From Christensenella sp. UBA1750 (GTDB lineage: Bacteria; Bacillota; Clostridia; Christensenellales; UBA1750): 48,997 bases of DNA. Both the position numbers and the translations under genes were made by a program. Shown piece by piece: positions 22,203-30,950 of the stretch (its first letter is position 1; the number at the start of each line of letters is the position of its first letter). A model generated the notes under the pieces. It saw only the letters and a program-made list of their open reading frames with translations. It made no database searches and was not told the origin of the DNA. The stretch lies in contig DCHO01000082.1 in NCBI GenBank assembly GCA_002315655.1, forward strand, positions 42,068 through 91,064. The letters run 5' to 3'.

Positions 22203-23564
22203 ATGGCGAGCAAATACGAGATGGACATGACGGAAGGCCCGCTGCTTTCCAAGATCATTCGTTATTCCATCCCTTTGATCTTTACAACACTTTTGCAGCT
22301 TTTCTACAATGCGGCGGACACCATCGTGGTGGGTCGTTTCTCCGGCGATGCGGCGCTTGCGGCAGTAGGTTCCACCGGGTCGCTGACCACCATGATCGTG
22401 CAGATGTTCTTCGGGTTGTCCGTCGGAACGGCGGTTGTTGTGTCGCAATATTTGGGCGCAAAGGATTATGCGAAGGTGGAAAAGTCCGTGCACACCTCCG
22501 TTGCGCTGTCCTTCGCTTCCTCTGTGCTGCTCACGGTGGTGGGCATCGTTGCTGCCCGCTCCATGCTGACACTGATGGCGACCCCTGCGGACGTGATTGA
22601 CGGGGCAACGCTGTATATGCGCATCTATTTTGCGGGAATGCCTGGAAATCTGCTCTACAATTTCGGTTCGGCCATTCTGCGCGCCGCCGGCGATACCAAA
22701 CGTCCGTTATATATCTTAACCTCCACCGGGCTCATCAACGTCATTCTGAACCTCATTTTAGTCATCTGTTTTGACATGGGCGTGGCGGGCGTGGCCATTG
22801 CCACCATCGTCTCCCAGTATATTTCGGCAGTCCTGGTCATGGCGATCCTCATCCGCTCGGAAAATGCCATTCATTTTTCGTGGAAAAAGCTGGGCTTTGA
22901 CGGGGACGCTCTGCGCCGCATCGTGAAGATCGGCCTTCCTGCGGGCATTCAGGGCACCATCTTCTCCATCTCCAACGTTATCATCCAATCCACTATCAAT
23001 TCCTTCGGCACCACCACCATCGCCGCCGTTTCCGCTGCAAACAATCTGGAAGGCTTCGCCTCCACCACCTCCAACGCCATCTATCAGAGCTGCCTGTCCT
23101 TTGTGGGGCAGAACGTGGGTGCGAACAAGTTAGATCGCGTGAAAAAGACGGTGAAGATGTGCATTTTCTTCTCTGCCACAACCATGACACTCGCAGGTGT
23201 TGCCATCTGGTATTTCTCCCCTTCTCTGCTCACCATCTACACCGACAATCCCGAGGTTATCCGCATCGGCACACAGAAATTGCTGTTCACCTCCACCACC
23301 CACGCCTTTGCGGGGCTTATGGACGTCATGTCCGGCGCACTGCGCGGCATCGGCAAGTCCACCGTTTCCATGATCAATTCCATCTGCGGCGTGTGCGGCA
23401 TCCGTTTGGTCTATATCTACACCATCTTCCGCTTAAACCCCACCTTCAATATGCTCAATGCCGCCTACCCGATCTCCTGGACTGCCACCTTCCTCGTTCA
23501 TCTTGTCGTGTTCTTCTTCGCCTTCCGAAAGCTGGAAAAGGGCGAAGCCAACGCCCTCACATAA
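22203..23564 (+). CDS. MATE family efflux transporter
   Basis: A 453-residue protein with about 12 membrane spans in two homologous halves. The first half opens MTEGPLLSKIIRYSIPLIFT and contains QLFYNAADTIVVGRFSG, the typical MATE start; the second half has the matching GLPAGIQGTIFSISNVIIQ and ANNLEGF stretches. MATE proteins expel cationic drugs, flavonoids or metabolites using Na+ or H+. ATG 22203 follows GGAGG by nine bases; the frame is open upstream to 22155 inside the promoter. It is monocistronic with a strong promoter and terminator. Confidence 0.93.
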   Translation: MASKYEMDMTEGPLLSKIIRYSIPLIFTTLLQLFYNAADTIVVGRFSGDAALAAVGSTGSLTTMIVQMFFGLSVGTAVVVSQYLGAKDYAKVEKSVHTSVALSFASSVLLTVVGIVAARSMLTLMATPADVIDGATLYMRIYFAGMPGNLLYNFGSAILRAAGDTKRPLYILTSTGLINVILNLILVICFDMGVAGVAIATIVSQYISAVLVMAILIRSENAIHFSWKKLGFDGDALRRIVKIGLPAGIQGTIFSISNVIIQSTINSFGTTTIAAVSAANNLEGFASTTSNAIYQSCLSFVGQNVGANKLDRVKKTVKMCIFFSATTMTLAGVAIWYFSPSLLTIYTDNPEVIRIGTQKLLFTSTTHAFAGLMDVMSGALRGIGKSTVSMINSICGVCGIRLVYIYTIFRLNPTFNMLNAAYPISWTATFLVHLVVFFFAFRKLEKGEANALT

Positions 23565-23570
23565 GCACAG

Positions 23571-23607
23571 CTCCCTTCCTCCATACGCGAAGAAAGGGAG
23601 TTTTTTT
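23571..23607 (+). terminator. Terminator after the MATE gene
   Basis: CTCCCTT (23571-23577) pairs with AAGGGAG (23594-23600) and is followed by seven T. The T run overlaps the stop codon of the convergent RseC-like gene. Confidence 0.88.
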
Positions 23608-24052
23608 ATTCTTCTTTTTCTTCGGTTTCCTCGTCCGGGTTTAATGCCACAACCACCGGTGCAAACCTGCCCGATGCGCTGCGCTTCTTTTCGGTGAGGT
23701 GCAAAATGAGGTAGCTGATACCCGCCAGCAACAGCCCGCAAATCACGGAGCACAGGTCTTTGGAAATCTGCAATCCCGTTTTTTCCGGCAGCAAACCGCC
23801 GATATACAGCCCTGCAATAAGCAACACCAGCGGGATGCCATAGGCGATCAGCGCGGCTTTGAGCAGGGTACCCTCGGGCAGCTCCACCGCGACCCGGTCT
23901 CCGGGCTGTGCGCCGTCCAGTTTTGTGACCTCCATGATCATGTTCTTCTGCCCGCGCTCGCACGCGCCGCACTTTTCGCACATGGAGGTGCGTTCGAACT
24001 CCACCAGCATGGTATTTTTATTGAGCCGTGTGATCGTTCCCGTTTCCTGCAA
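23606..24052 (-). CDS. SoxR-reducing system RseC family protein
   Basis: A 148-residue membrane protein of the RseC/MucC family. An N-terminal domain carries CEKCGAC (Cys25, Cys28, Cys31), followed by two membrane spans (about 67-87 and 101-123) and a charged tail. RseC proteins are associated with Rnf-type electron transport and reduction of Fe-S regulators. The start is probably TTG 24052, nine bases after AAAGGAG; it overlaps the 3' end of tcdA by 35 bases. No rnf genes are in the window. Confidence 0.78.
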   Translation of the reverse strand: MQETGTITRLNKNTMLVEFERTSMCEKCGACERGQKNMIMEVTKLDGAQPGDRVAVELPEGTLLKAALIAYGIPLVLLIAGLYIGGLLPEKTGLQISKDLCSVICGLLLAGISYLILHLTEKKRSASGRFAPVVVALNPDEETEEKEE

Positions 24053-24755
24053 CGTGTATCTCTCCTTTGATGATTCTTTTGACGATTTCCCCCGCAAGCA
24101 CAAGCCCTGCCGACGGCGGCACAAACGCAATGGAGGCGGGCGAATGCTTCCCTTCCTCATCCGTAGGAACTGCGATGGGCAATTCCGAGGAAATGCACAC
24201 CGGCAGATGGGTGATGCCCCTGTCCTTCAATCGTTTTCGCATCACGCGGGCGAGGGGGTCACCTTGGGTCTTTGCCAAATCCATGACGGAAAAGCAGGAG
24301 GCTTCCAGCTTGTTTCCCGTGCCCATGGAGGCGAAAATGGGAATATTGTGCTCCACGCAGTAAACCGCTAATTCCTCCTTCGCCGCCACATCGTCGATGC
24401 AATCCAGCACCGCGTCCATATTTTCGCACAGTGCGGGGATGATCTCCTTCGTGGCGCGAACATCGCATTTTTCCAAGATGCTGTCCTTATTGTACCTGCG
24501 AATCATGGTTTCCGCCGCATCGGTCTTGCGTTTACCTATTGTGTCATAGTCCGCGATCATCTGCCTATTCAGGTTGGAGATCGCTACCTCATCACAGTCA
24601 ATGAGGCGTAAAAAGCCTATGCCGCTGCGAGACAAGCCCCATGCCGCCGCGCCGCCGACGCCGCCCAAGCCGAACACCGCGATTTTCGCATTTTGAAGCC
24701 GCGCAAAGGCCTCATCCCCGATGAGCCGCTTTGTGCGGGCGTGAATTTCCGTCAT
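24018..24755 (-). CDS. tcdA: tRNA threonylcarbamoyladenosine dehydratase
   Basis: A 245-residue E1-like enzyme that converts t6A37 of tRNA to the cyclic form ct6A using ATP. The adenylation-domain motifs are VFGLGGVGGAAAWGL and ISNLNRQMIADYDTIG, with DCIDDVAAKEELA following. The family role connects to tsaD elsewhere in this window (31508-32566), which makes t6A. Its ATG overlaps the stop of the SLOG gene by four bases, and its own end overlaps the RseC-like gene. Confidence 0.9.
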   Translation of the reverse strand: MTEIHARTKRLIGDEAFARLQNAKIAVFGLGGVGGAAAWGLSRSGIGFLRLIDCDEVAISNLNRQMIADYDTIGKRKTDAAETMIRRYNKDSILEKCDVRATKEIIPALCENMDAVLDCIDDVAAKEELAVYCVEHNIPIFASMGTGNKLEASCFSVMDLAKTQGDPLARVMRKRLKDRGITHLPVCISSELPIAVPTDEEGKHSPASIAFVPPSAGLVLAGEIVKRIIKGEIHVAGNGNDHTAQ

Positions 24756-25300
24756 TTTGTCTCCTTGCTTCCGTGCATTTCGTCATATAAATTGAGGATT
24801 TCCCGGTTCGCCCGCTGCGCCATACGGACGGTCTGCCCGGTTCCGCTGATGAAGGCGTGGTTCCAGTAGGCAATCACATACTGTGACCGATCCACCATGG
24901 CGGCGTTCCGGCGCTTGAACACATCCTTGCCGCGTCGCTCGGACACTACAAACTGATCCTGCGCGGATTCTAAGATTTCCCGGTGCGCCGCCGACCAGTA
25001 GCGGCCTTTGCTATCCTTGCCATGACCGATGTAGGGCAGCACCGCAATGAGCGCTACGGTGTCGGGAATCCTCCCCGTGCGCTTCAAGGCCAGCACCCGG
25101 CGACCTGCGAAAAGGTCAAAGCCGTCTGCCATGCCGCAGAGGAACACATTCACCTGCTTCTTTTCCGCAAGATAAATAATCGCAGCGTCCAGATGTCGCG
25201 TGAGGTCAGCCGTTTCCTGTTCCTCCGGGGAAAAGCGAAAGCCGTTTGCATGGTCGGGGCGGTGCCCCGTGAAGCACGCGGTATATTGTATGTTCTCCAA
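24752..25300 (-). CDS. SLOG family protein (DUF1273/YpsA-like)
   Basis: A 182-residue protein of the SMF/DprA-LOG superfamily. ACFTGHRPDHANGF at the N terminus and FLCGMADGFDLFAGRRVLALK are the usual nucleotide-binding signatures of DUF1273; the C-terminal half has RRNAAMVDRSQYVIAYWN. SLOG proteins bind nucleotide-derived ligands, and YpsA of Bacillus affects cell division and glucose-linked stress, but the reaction is unknown. It is the first gene of a coupled set with tcdA and the RseC-like gene. Confidence 0.82.
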   Translation of the reverse strand: MENIQYTACFTGHRPDHANGFRFSPEEQETADLTRHLDAAIIYLAEKKQVNVFLCGMADGFDLFAGRRVLALKRTGRIPDTVALIAVLPYIGHGKDSKGRYWSAAHREILESAQDQFVVSERRGKDVFKRRNAAMVDRSQYVIAYWNHAFISGTGQTVRMAQRANREILNLYDEMHGSKETK

Positions 25301-25318
25301 CGGCCTTCCCTCCCTGTC

Positions 25319-25798
25319 TTATTCTTCCGTTATCGTTTCCGATTCGTGGTTCGGCAGCACGATCCACTGTAAAACACCGATCTTTTCATTCTCCCGCCAC
25401 AGCACAACGCCGTGCCGCACGGGTTCCAGCGCATAAGATTTCAGTTCCTGCCCGGTGGTCTCGATTGAAAATTCATCCCCCATAAGCAGCACCTGTTGCA
25501 TGGAGGTCGGGCGCACACCGTAGGCATTCAGCGTGGCCGCCAAATCCATCTCCTCTTCCTTTGTCAGCTCATCCGGCACAATATGCGCCATGATGGAGGT
25601 GCCGACGCTGACCTGCACCGCACCGTCCTTGCGGCGCAGTCTCTGCTGCCGCACAATGCCCCACAGGGTCACGGACACGATCAGCGCCGCAACCAGTGCA
25701 AGGGTCACGACCCATTTTGCCTTATTGGCCGTGGGGCTCTGCCTGCGTATATGGGTTAATTTCTGTGAAATCTTTTTCAGGCGAATTTTCCTGCTCAT
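25319..25798 (-). CDS. Single-pass membrane protein of unknown function
   Basis: A 159-residue protein that is not recognised. A basic cytoplasmic N terminus (MSRKIRLKKISQKL and so on, about 28 residues) is followed by one membrane span (about 30-48, WVVTLALVAALIVSVTLWGIV) and a 110-residue extracellular domain rich in strands (SVGTSIMAHIVPDELT, VLLMGDEFSIETTG). ATG 25798 follows GGAGGAAGA. It is divergent from lon and stands 18 bases upstream of the SLOG gene on the same strand, so it may head that operon. Confidence 0.55.
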   Translation of the reverse strand: MSRKIRLKKISQKLTHIRRQSPTANKAKWVVTLALVAALIVSVTLWGIVRQQRLRRKDGAVQVSVGTSIMAHIVPDELTKEEEMDLAATLNAYGVRPTSMQQVLLMGDEFSIETTGQELKSYALEPVRHGVVLWRENEKIGVLQWIVLPNHESETITEE

Positions 25799-25878
25799 TC
25801 TTCCTCCGAGGGTCACTTTTCTTATCTTCTCTATTGTAAAAAATTTCCTGACATTTTGCAATGCTTTTGACTGGAAAG

Positions 25879-25907
25879 TTGGGGAATTTGTGGTATAATG
25901 CTATATA
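25879..25907 (+). promoter_or_regulatory. Promoter region of lon
   Basis: Two overlapping possibilities: TTGGGG (25879-25884), 17 bases, TATATA (25902-25907); or an extended -10 TGGTATAAT (25891-25899). No CIRCE or CtsR box was seen. Confidence 0.55.
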
Positions 25908-25914
25908 GAGATAA

Positions 25915-25934
25915 TATGGCGATGTATAGCCATA
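25915..25934 (+). repeat. Inverted repeat in the lon leader
   Basis: TATGGC (25915-25920) and GCCATA (25929-25934) are separated by eight bases, just downstream of the promoter and upstream of the start codon. It could be an operator or a leader hairpin. Confidence 0.4.
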
Positions 25935-25959
25935 ACCAATTCACTTGATAAAGGACAAT

Positions 25960-28293
25960 TTGCGATACATGGATATTGAAACCAACAAGCCCGAAGGCTT
26001 TGTGCAGCTCCTTCCCTTAATTCCCCTCCACCGTGCGGTGATCTTTCCCACCACCAACGCGACCTTTGAAATCAACGATACCGGCAATGCCGCCGTGTTC
26101 GACACGATTCTGAAGGAAGGCAAGGAGGTCTTTTTAGGTACCCATTTTGAGGAGATCGGAAAGATTCCCGGCTTTTCCGACTTTAATAAGATCGGCGTTG
26201 TCGCTCACATTAAAAATTTGCTGACCCTGCCCAACGGCAACCTCCGTATTTCCGTAGAGAGCCTGCGCCGGGTTCGGTTTTTGTCGCTGTCTGTCGTAAA
26301 GGGCATCCCCACGGCAGAGGTGCAGGAGATTCCTGCGCCCAAGAAGGCGGACTTGCGCTCCCGTGCTTCCCGTTCCCTGCTGCTTGACCTGTTCCGCGCC
26401 TTTGCGGCATCCACAAACCACTTCCCGCTGGAAGCCATCGAATATTTGCTGACCGGCGAGGACACCGACCATTTGTGCGACATTGTGGCTTCTCACACGC
26501 TGGACAATTTATCCGACCAACTCACCATTCTCAATCAGGAAAACCTGACCGAACGGGTCGAAACGCTGTGCGTCATGGTTTCCAATCTGGCAGAGCAGAA
26601 CGCCCTGAAAGCGGAGCTGGAACGCAAGGTTCATGAAGCCATGGACAAAAACCAGAAGGAATATTTCCTGCGGGAGCAGATGAAGGTCATCAAGGAAGAG
26701 CTAAACGAGGGCGACCTGTCCGACGTGGATGTGCTGCGGGAAAAGCTTTCTGCCATCGAATTTGAACCTGGCATTCGTGAAAAGCTCGAGAGGGAACTGA
26801 AACGCCTGGAAAACATGACTCCCGGCTCCCCTGACATTCCCGTTTCTCACGCCTGGCTGGAAACCATAGCCGATCTGCCGTGGCACAACTACACCGAAGA
26901 AAATTACGATGTTGACCACGCAAGAGAGATTCTGGAGCGCGACCATTACGGGCTTAAAAAGGTCAAGGAGCGCATTTTGGAGTTCCTCGCTGTCCACGCC
27001 TTAACCAAATCCCAGAAGGGCACCATTTTATGCCTTGTGGGGCCTCCCGGCGTGGGCAAGACCTCCATCGCCAAGTCCGTGGCGGAAGCCCTGAACCGCA
27101 ATTTTGTGCGGATGAGTTTGGGCGGTGTGCGGGATGAAGCCGAAATTCGCGGTCACCGGCGCACCTATATCGGCGCGATTCCCGGGCGCATCGTCACCTC
27201 CGTCAAGCAGTCCGGCACCATGAACCCGCTGCTGCTGCTCGATGAAATCGACAAAATGTCACAGGATTTACGCGGTGACCCCTCTGCCGCGCTGCTGGAA
27301 GTGCTTGACGCCGAGCAGAACAACACCTTCCGCGACCACTATTTGGACATTCCCTTCGACCTTTCCAAGGTCATGTTCTTCATCACCGCAAACTCGCTGG
27401 AAAACGTCTCCCGTCCCCTGCTTGACCGCATGGAGATCATCGAGCTTGGCTCCTACACCTCCGCAGAAAAGCTGGAGATCGCCAAGCGGCACCTGATTCC
27501 CAAGCAGATCAAAGAGCACGGACTCACCAAATCCTTCTTCAAGATTGACGACAACGCCATAAAAACCATCATCGAGGACTACACAGCGGAATCCGGCGTG
27601 CGCACGTTGGAGCGCAGAATCGGCGCGCTGTGCCGCAAGGCCGCCATGGCCAAGGCAGAGGGCAGAAAGTCCTTCACGGTCTCCGCAAAGCGGCTGGACG
27701 AGCTGCTTGGGCATGAAAAGGCGATTCACGACAAAGTGAAGGATGAAAAGCTCGTGGGTTGCGTCACCGGGCTTGCCTACACCGCTGTGGGCGGCGACAC
27801 CTTAACCATCGAAGCCACCACCATGCCAGGCGACGGCAAGGTGCAGCTTACCGGCTCCTTGGGCGATGTAATGAAGGAAAGCGCCTCCGCCGCGCTCACC
27901 TACATCCGTGCCCATGCAAAAGACCTCTCCCTTGACCCGGATTTCTACAAGACCATCGACCTGCACATTCACGTTCCCATGGGCGCGACCCCCAAGGACG
28001 GCCCCTCCGCCGGCGTCACAATGGTAACGGCCATCTACTCCGCCGTGTCCGGCAAGGGTGTTCCGCAGACCATCGCCATGACAGGCGAAACCTCCCTGCG
28101 CGGACGGGTGTTGCCCATCGGCGGGCTGAAAGAGAAATCCATGGCTGCTTATCGCGCCGGGGTCAAGACCGTGCTCTATCCTGCGGACAACACACCGGAT
28201 TTACAGGATGTTCCCGAAATCGTGCGCGACAACCTGAACTTCATCCCCATGAACACATTAAGTGATGTGCTGTCCCACGTTTTTACCGACTAA
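25960..28293 (+). CDS. lon: ATP-dependent protease Lon (LonA)
   Basis: A 777-residue cytosolic AAA+ protease that degrades misfolded and regulatory proteins. The N-terminal LON substrate domain (LIPLHRAVIFP) leads into a coiled coil, then Walker A GPPGVGKT (near residue 361), Walker B LLLLDEIDK and the protease domain with catalytic Ser683 in KDGPSAGVT and Lys726 in GGLKEK; the 43-residue distance between them matches E. coli Lon. The start is uncertain: AAAGG at 25950-25954 best serves TTG 25960, with TTG 25945 and ATG 25969 as alternatives. engB follows, as in Bacillus. Confidence 0.95.
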   Translation: MRYMDIETNKPEGFVQLLPLIPLHRAVIFPTTNATFEINDTGNAAVFDTILKEGKEVFLGTHFEEIGKIPGFSDFNKIGVVAHIKNLLTLPNGNLRISVESLRRVRFLSLSVVKGIPTAEVQEIPAPKKADLRSRASRSLLLDLFRAFAASTNHFPLEAIEYLLTGEDTDHLCDIVASHTLDNLSDQLTILNQENLTERVETLCVMVSNLAEQNALKAELERKVHEAMDKNQKEYFLREQMKVIKEELNEGDLSDVDVLREKLSAIEFEPGIREKLERELKRLENMTPGSPDIPVSHAWLETIADLPWHNYTEENYDVDHAREILERDHYGLKKVKERILEFLAVHALTKSQKGTILCLVGPPGVGKTSIAKSVAEALNRNFVRMSLGGVRDEAEIRGHRRTYIGAIPGRIVTSVKQSGTMNPLLLLDEIDKMSQDLRGDPSAALLEVLDAEQNNTFRDHYLDIPFDLSKVMFFITANSLENVSRPLLDRMEIIELGSYTSAEKLEIAKRHLIPKQIKEHGLTKSFFKIDDNAIKTIIEDYTAESGVRTLERRIGALCRKAAMAKAEGRKSFTVSAKRLDELLGHEKAIHDKVKDEKLVGCVTGLAYTAVGGDTLTIEATTMPGDGKVQLTGSLGDVMKESASAALTYIRAHAKDLSLDPDFYKTIDLHIHVPMGATPKDGPSAGVTMVTAIYSAVSGKGVPQTIAMTGETSLRGRVLPIGGLKEKSMAAYRAGVKTVLYPADNTPDLQDVPEIVRDNLNFIPMNTLSDVLSHVFTD

Positions 28294-28316
28294 ACTTTCC
28301 CATTTGAGGTGCTTTC

Positions 28317-28910
28317 ATGCAGATCAAACGCGCCGTATTCGTCTCCTCCCTGACCGGCAATCAGAAGTTCGCCGGGGAAGGCCTGCCGCAGATCGCCATT
28401 GCGGGCAAGTCCAATGTGGGCAAATCCTCCCTCATAAACTGCCTGTGCAACCAGGGAAAGCTGGCGCGGGTGTCCTCCGAGCCGGGTAAAACGCGGCTGG
28501 TGAACATTTTCCGCATCAATGACGATTTCCATCTGGTCGATCTGCCGGGGTACGGCTATGCAAAGGTCAGCCACGGAATGCAGGAAGACTGGGGACGGAT
28601 GATGGATTCCTACCTCTCCGGCTCGGAGCATCTGTGCCACATTTTTCATCTGGTGGACATTCGCCACGATCCCGGGCAGAACGACATTCAGATGCAGGCC
28701 TGGATTCAGGCCAACGACATTCCCTGCACCGTAATCGCCACCAAATGCGACAAGGTTTCCCGCGCACAGGCCAACCGCTCCATCGCGGTCATCTGCCGCA
28801 CACTGGGCGTGCAGCCCTGGGATGTGATCCCCTGCTCCTCCGAGACGAAAGAGGGCAAGGACAAAATTCTGCACCGCATTGATGTGATTTTAGGCAAGGC
28901 GGAGGCATAA
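28317..28910 (+). CDS. engB: Ribosome biogenesis GTP-binding protein EngB (YsxC)
   Basis: A 197-residue GTPase needed for large-subunit assembly. The G motifs are in place: G1 GKSNVGKSS, G3 DLPGYG and G4 TKCDK, with KTRLVN in the G2 area. It begins 23 bases after lon with GAGGTG before ATG 28317, and it probably shares the lon transcript. The lon-engB pair is conserved in many Bacillota. Confidence 0.93.
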   Translation: MQIKRAVFVSSLTGNQKFAGEGLPQIAIAGKSNVGKSSLINCLCNQGKLARVSSEPGKTRLVNIFRINDDFHLVDLPGYGYAKVSHGMQEDWGRMMDSYLSGSEHLCHIFHLVDIRHDPGQNDIQMQAWIQANDIPCTVIATKCDKVSRAQANRSIAVICRTLGVQPWDVIPCSSETKEGKDKILHRIDVILGKAEA

Positions 28911-28913
28911 ATC

Positions 28914-29945
28914 ATGAATTTATCCTCAGGCTTTCTAAAATATGTGCAAAGCGAAAATGCCATTGAGCAATTATCCTCCGACCTTTACGGGGTTCATGAC
29001 GTAGCTCTCATCTCCGGCAACAAGGCCTATGCCGCCTTCTCGCCCCGGTTTCAGCTTCCCGACGCAAAGGTACATCTTCTGTATTGGAACAGATGCGCAG
29101 GTACCTGGGCGCAGGGACAGGAGCTGGCCGAAAAGGTGCTGTCCCACAACTGCTCCTGTATCATCGGCGTTGGCGGCGGCGAAATGATGGACATTGCAAA
29201 GGCCGCGGCGTCCTTATCGGGAAAACCGCTCTATCTCGTTCCCACGGCGGCGGCGACCTGCTCCTGCTGCACCACGCTCATCGCCCTCTATGACGAAAAA
29301 GGGCGCAGGTCGGGCAAGGCCTATCTTCCCTGCCCGATAGCGGGCGTGTATGCGGACGAGCGCATCCTGCTCTCCGCGCCCAAGCGCTATCTCTGCTCCG
29401 GCGTTGCGGACGGACTGGCCAAGCTCTCCGAGGCCAATTCCGCCATTCTCTACGGCACCAACCCCGAAGAACCCTTATGGAACGCCCAGTTCTCTCAGGC
29501 TCTCCATCTGGCAAAAAGCTACATCAAAGAGGTTCCAAGAGCATTATCCGGCAACACCGACGCTCAAAAATCCCTGATTTATAGTAATTTTTATTTAGTC
29601 TCCCAGATTTCCGCCGACCGCTGCGAGCGAAAGATCGCGGAACTGGCACACGTTCTACACAATGTTCTGACGCAGATGTTTCCAGAGGTCAAACGCAGCC
29701 ATCTGCACGGCGAAATTGTGGGCGTGGGCGTGCTGATGGAGCTGGAAATGACCGGCGCAGTCTACGGCATCAGCCGAAAGACCATCCAGTCCTTGCTGCA
29801 AAACGCCCTGCACTGTCCCACGACCTTGCGTGAGTTGGGGATTCCGACAGACGATCTCACCATCGCCCGCATTTCCGCCTCCGTCGCGGAAAAGACGAAG
29901 CTCTCCCCCACCCGCATCGCCCCTGTGCTTAAATCCATCCGATAA
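28914..29945 (+). CDS. Iron-containing alcohol dehydrogenase, glycerol dehydrogenase-like
   Basis: A 343-residue member of the GldA/group III metal-dependent dehydrogenases. NAD-binding GVGGGEMMDIAKA lies near residues 80-92, PTAAATCSCCT follows, and the metal ligands appear as GVADGLAK (Asp), ELAHVLHN (His) and SHLHGEIVGVG (His), as in glycerol dehydrogenase. The ATG is three bases after the engB stop. The C-terminal domain is normal in length. The substrate may be glycerol, another polyol or glycerol-1-phosphate; it cannot be decided here. Confidence 0.8.
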   Translation: MNLSSGFLKYVQSENAIEQLSSDLYGVHDVALISGNKAYAAFSPRFQLPDAKVHLLYWNRCAGTWAQGQELAEKVLSHNCSCIIGVGGGEMMDIAKAAASLSGKPLYLVPTAAATCSCCTTLIALYDEKGRRSGKAYLPCPIAGVYADERILLSAPKRYLCSGVADGLAKLSEANSAILYGTNPEEPLWNAQFSQALHLAKSYIKEVPRALSGNTDAQKSLIYSNFYLVSQISADRCERKIAELAHVLHNVLTQMFPEVKRSHLHGEIVGVGVLMELEMTGAVYGISRKTIQSLLQNALHCPTTLRELGIPTDDLTIARISASVAEKTKLSPTRIAPVLKSIR

Positions 29946-30005
29946 GTTCGGCCTCTTTTCAGACCTTTCTTATATACACTTCATTATCAAAGGAGCAAAT
30001 TTCCC

Positions 30006-30923
30006 ATGAGAACATCCTTAGTCATCATGGCTGCCGGCATCGGTTCCCGCTTCGGCGGCGGCATCAAGCAGCTTGCCCCCGTAGGTCCCAACGGCGAGAT
30101 CATTATGGATTATTCCATTCACGACGCGCTTAATGCCGGCTTTGACAAGCTCATCTTCATCATCCGCAAGGACATTGAGCAGGACTTTATCGAGATCATC
30201 GGCAAGCGCATGGAGGCTCTCTGCGCGAAAAAGGGCGTGGAGATCGCCTACGCCTATCAGGACTTAAACGATCTGCCCGAAGGTTTCACTCTGCCCGAAG
30301 GCCGCACCAAGCCCTGGGGCACAGGTCAGGCGATTCTTGCCGCCCTCGACGTGATCCATGAGCCCTTTGCCGTCATCAACGCCGATGACTATTACGGAAA
30401 GGTCGCTTTCCAAAAGCTCTATGATTTCCTGCAAGATTACAACCCCTCCGCTCCCAACGCTCTTGGCATGGCGGGCTTCGTGCTGGAAAACACCCTCTCC
30501 GACAACGGCGGCGTAACCCGCGGCTTGTGCGAGAGCAAGGACGGGTTCTTGACCAAGATCACCGAAACCTTTGAGATTGAAAAGAAAAACGGCGGCGTTT
30601 ATTCCGATACCGCCGAGATTGACCCCAAGGCGGTCTGCTCCATGAATATGTGGGCATTAACGCCCGAGTTTGTGGACACGCTAAAGAAGGGCTTTGTGGA
30701 TTTCCTCTCTCCCATCGAAGGAAATCCCCTGAAGGCCGAATACCTTCTGCCCACCATCATCGGTGACCTGCTGCAAAAGAACGCCGTCACCGTCAAGGTC
30801 ATGGACACTCCCGATAAGTGGTTCGGCGTGACCTACAAGGAAGACAAGGAATCCGTGATCGCCAGCTTCAAGGAACTGATCGCGGCGGGCGTCTATCAGG
30901 AAAAGCTGTTTTCCGACCTCTGA
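30006..30923 (+). CDS. Sugar-phosphate nucleotidyltransferase family protein
   Basis: A 305-residue GT-A-like nucleotidyltransferase. The signature MAAGIGSRFGGGIKQL is at the N terminus, followed by TKPWGTGQAILAAL and VINADDYYGKVAF (the metal-binding aspartates). The family resembles NDP-sugar pyrophosphorylases or LicC-type choline cytidylyltransferases, but the branch seen here is usually left as nucleotidyltransferase. AAAGGAG precedes ATG 30006 by ten bases. The 60-base gap upstream has no clear promoter. A VanZ-like gene follows. Confidence 0.8.
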   Translation: MRTSLVIMAAGIGSRFGGGIKQLAPVGPNGEIIMDYSIHDALNAGFDKLIFIIRKDIEQDFIEIIGKRMEALCAKKGVEIAYAYQDLNDLPEGFTLPEGRTKPWGTGQAILAALDVIHEPFAVINADDYYGKVAFQKLYDFLQDYNPSAPNALGMAGFVLENTLSDNGGVTRGLCESKDGFLTKITETFEIEKKNGGVYSDTAEIDPKAVCSMNMWALTPEFVDTLKKGFVDFLSPIEGNPLKAEYLLPTIIGDLLQKNAVTVKVMDTPDKWFGVTYKEDKESVIASFKELIAAGVYQEKLFSDL

Positions 30924-30950
30924 TTTTCCCTCAATTCAGGAGGATCGTCA

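Noticed and set aside
25867..25899. TTGACT with TATAAT as the lon promoter
   Set aside because: The spacer would be 21 bases, too long; the extended -10 or the TTGGGG/TATATA pair fits better.
25860..25969. CIRCE or CtsR operator upstream of lon
   Set aside because: Neither the TTAGCACTC/GAGTGCTAA pair nor a CtsR heptad repeat is present.
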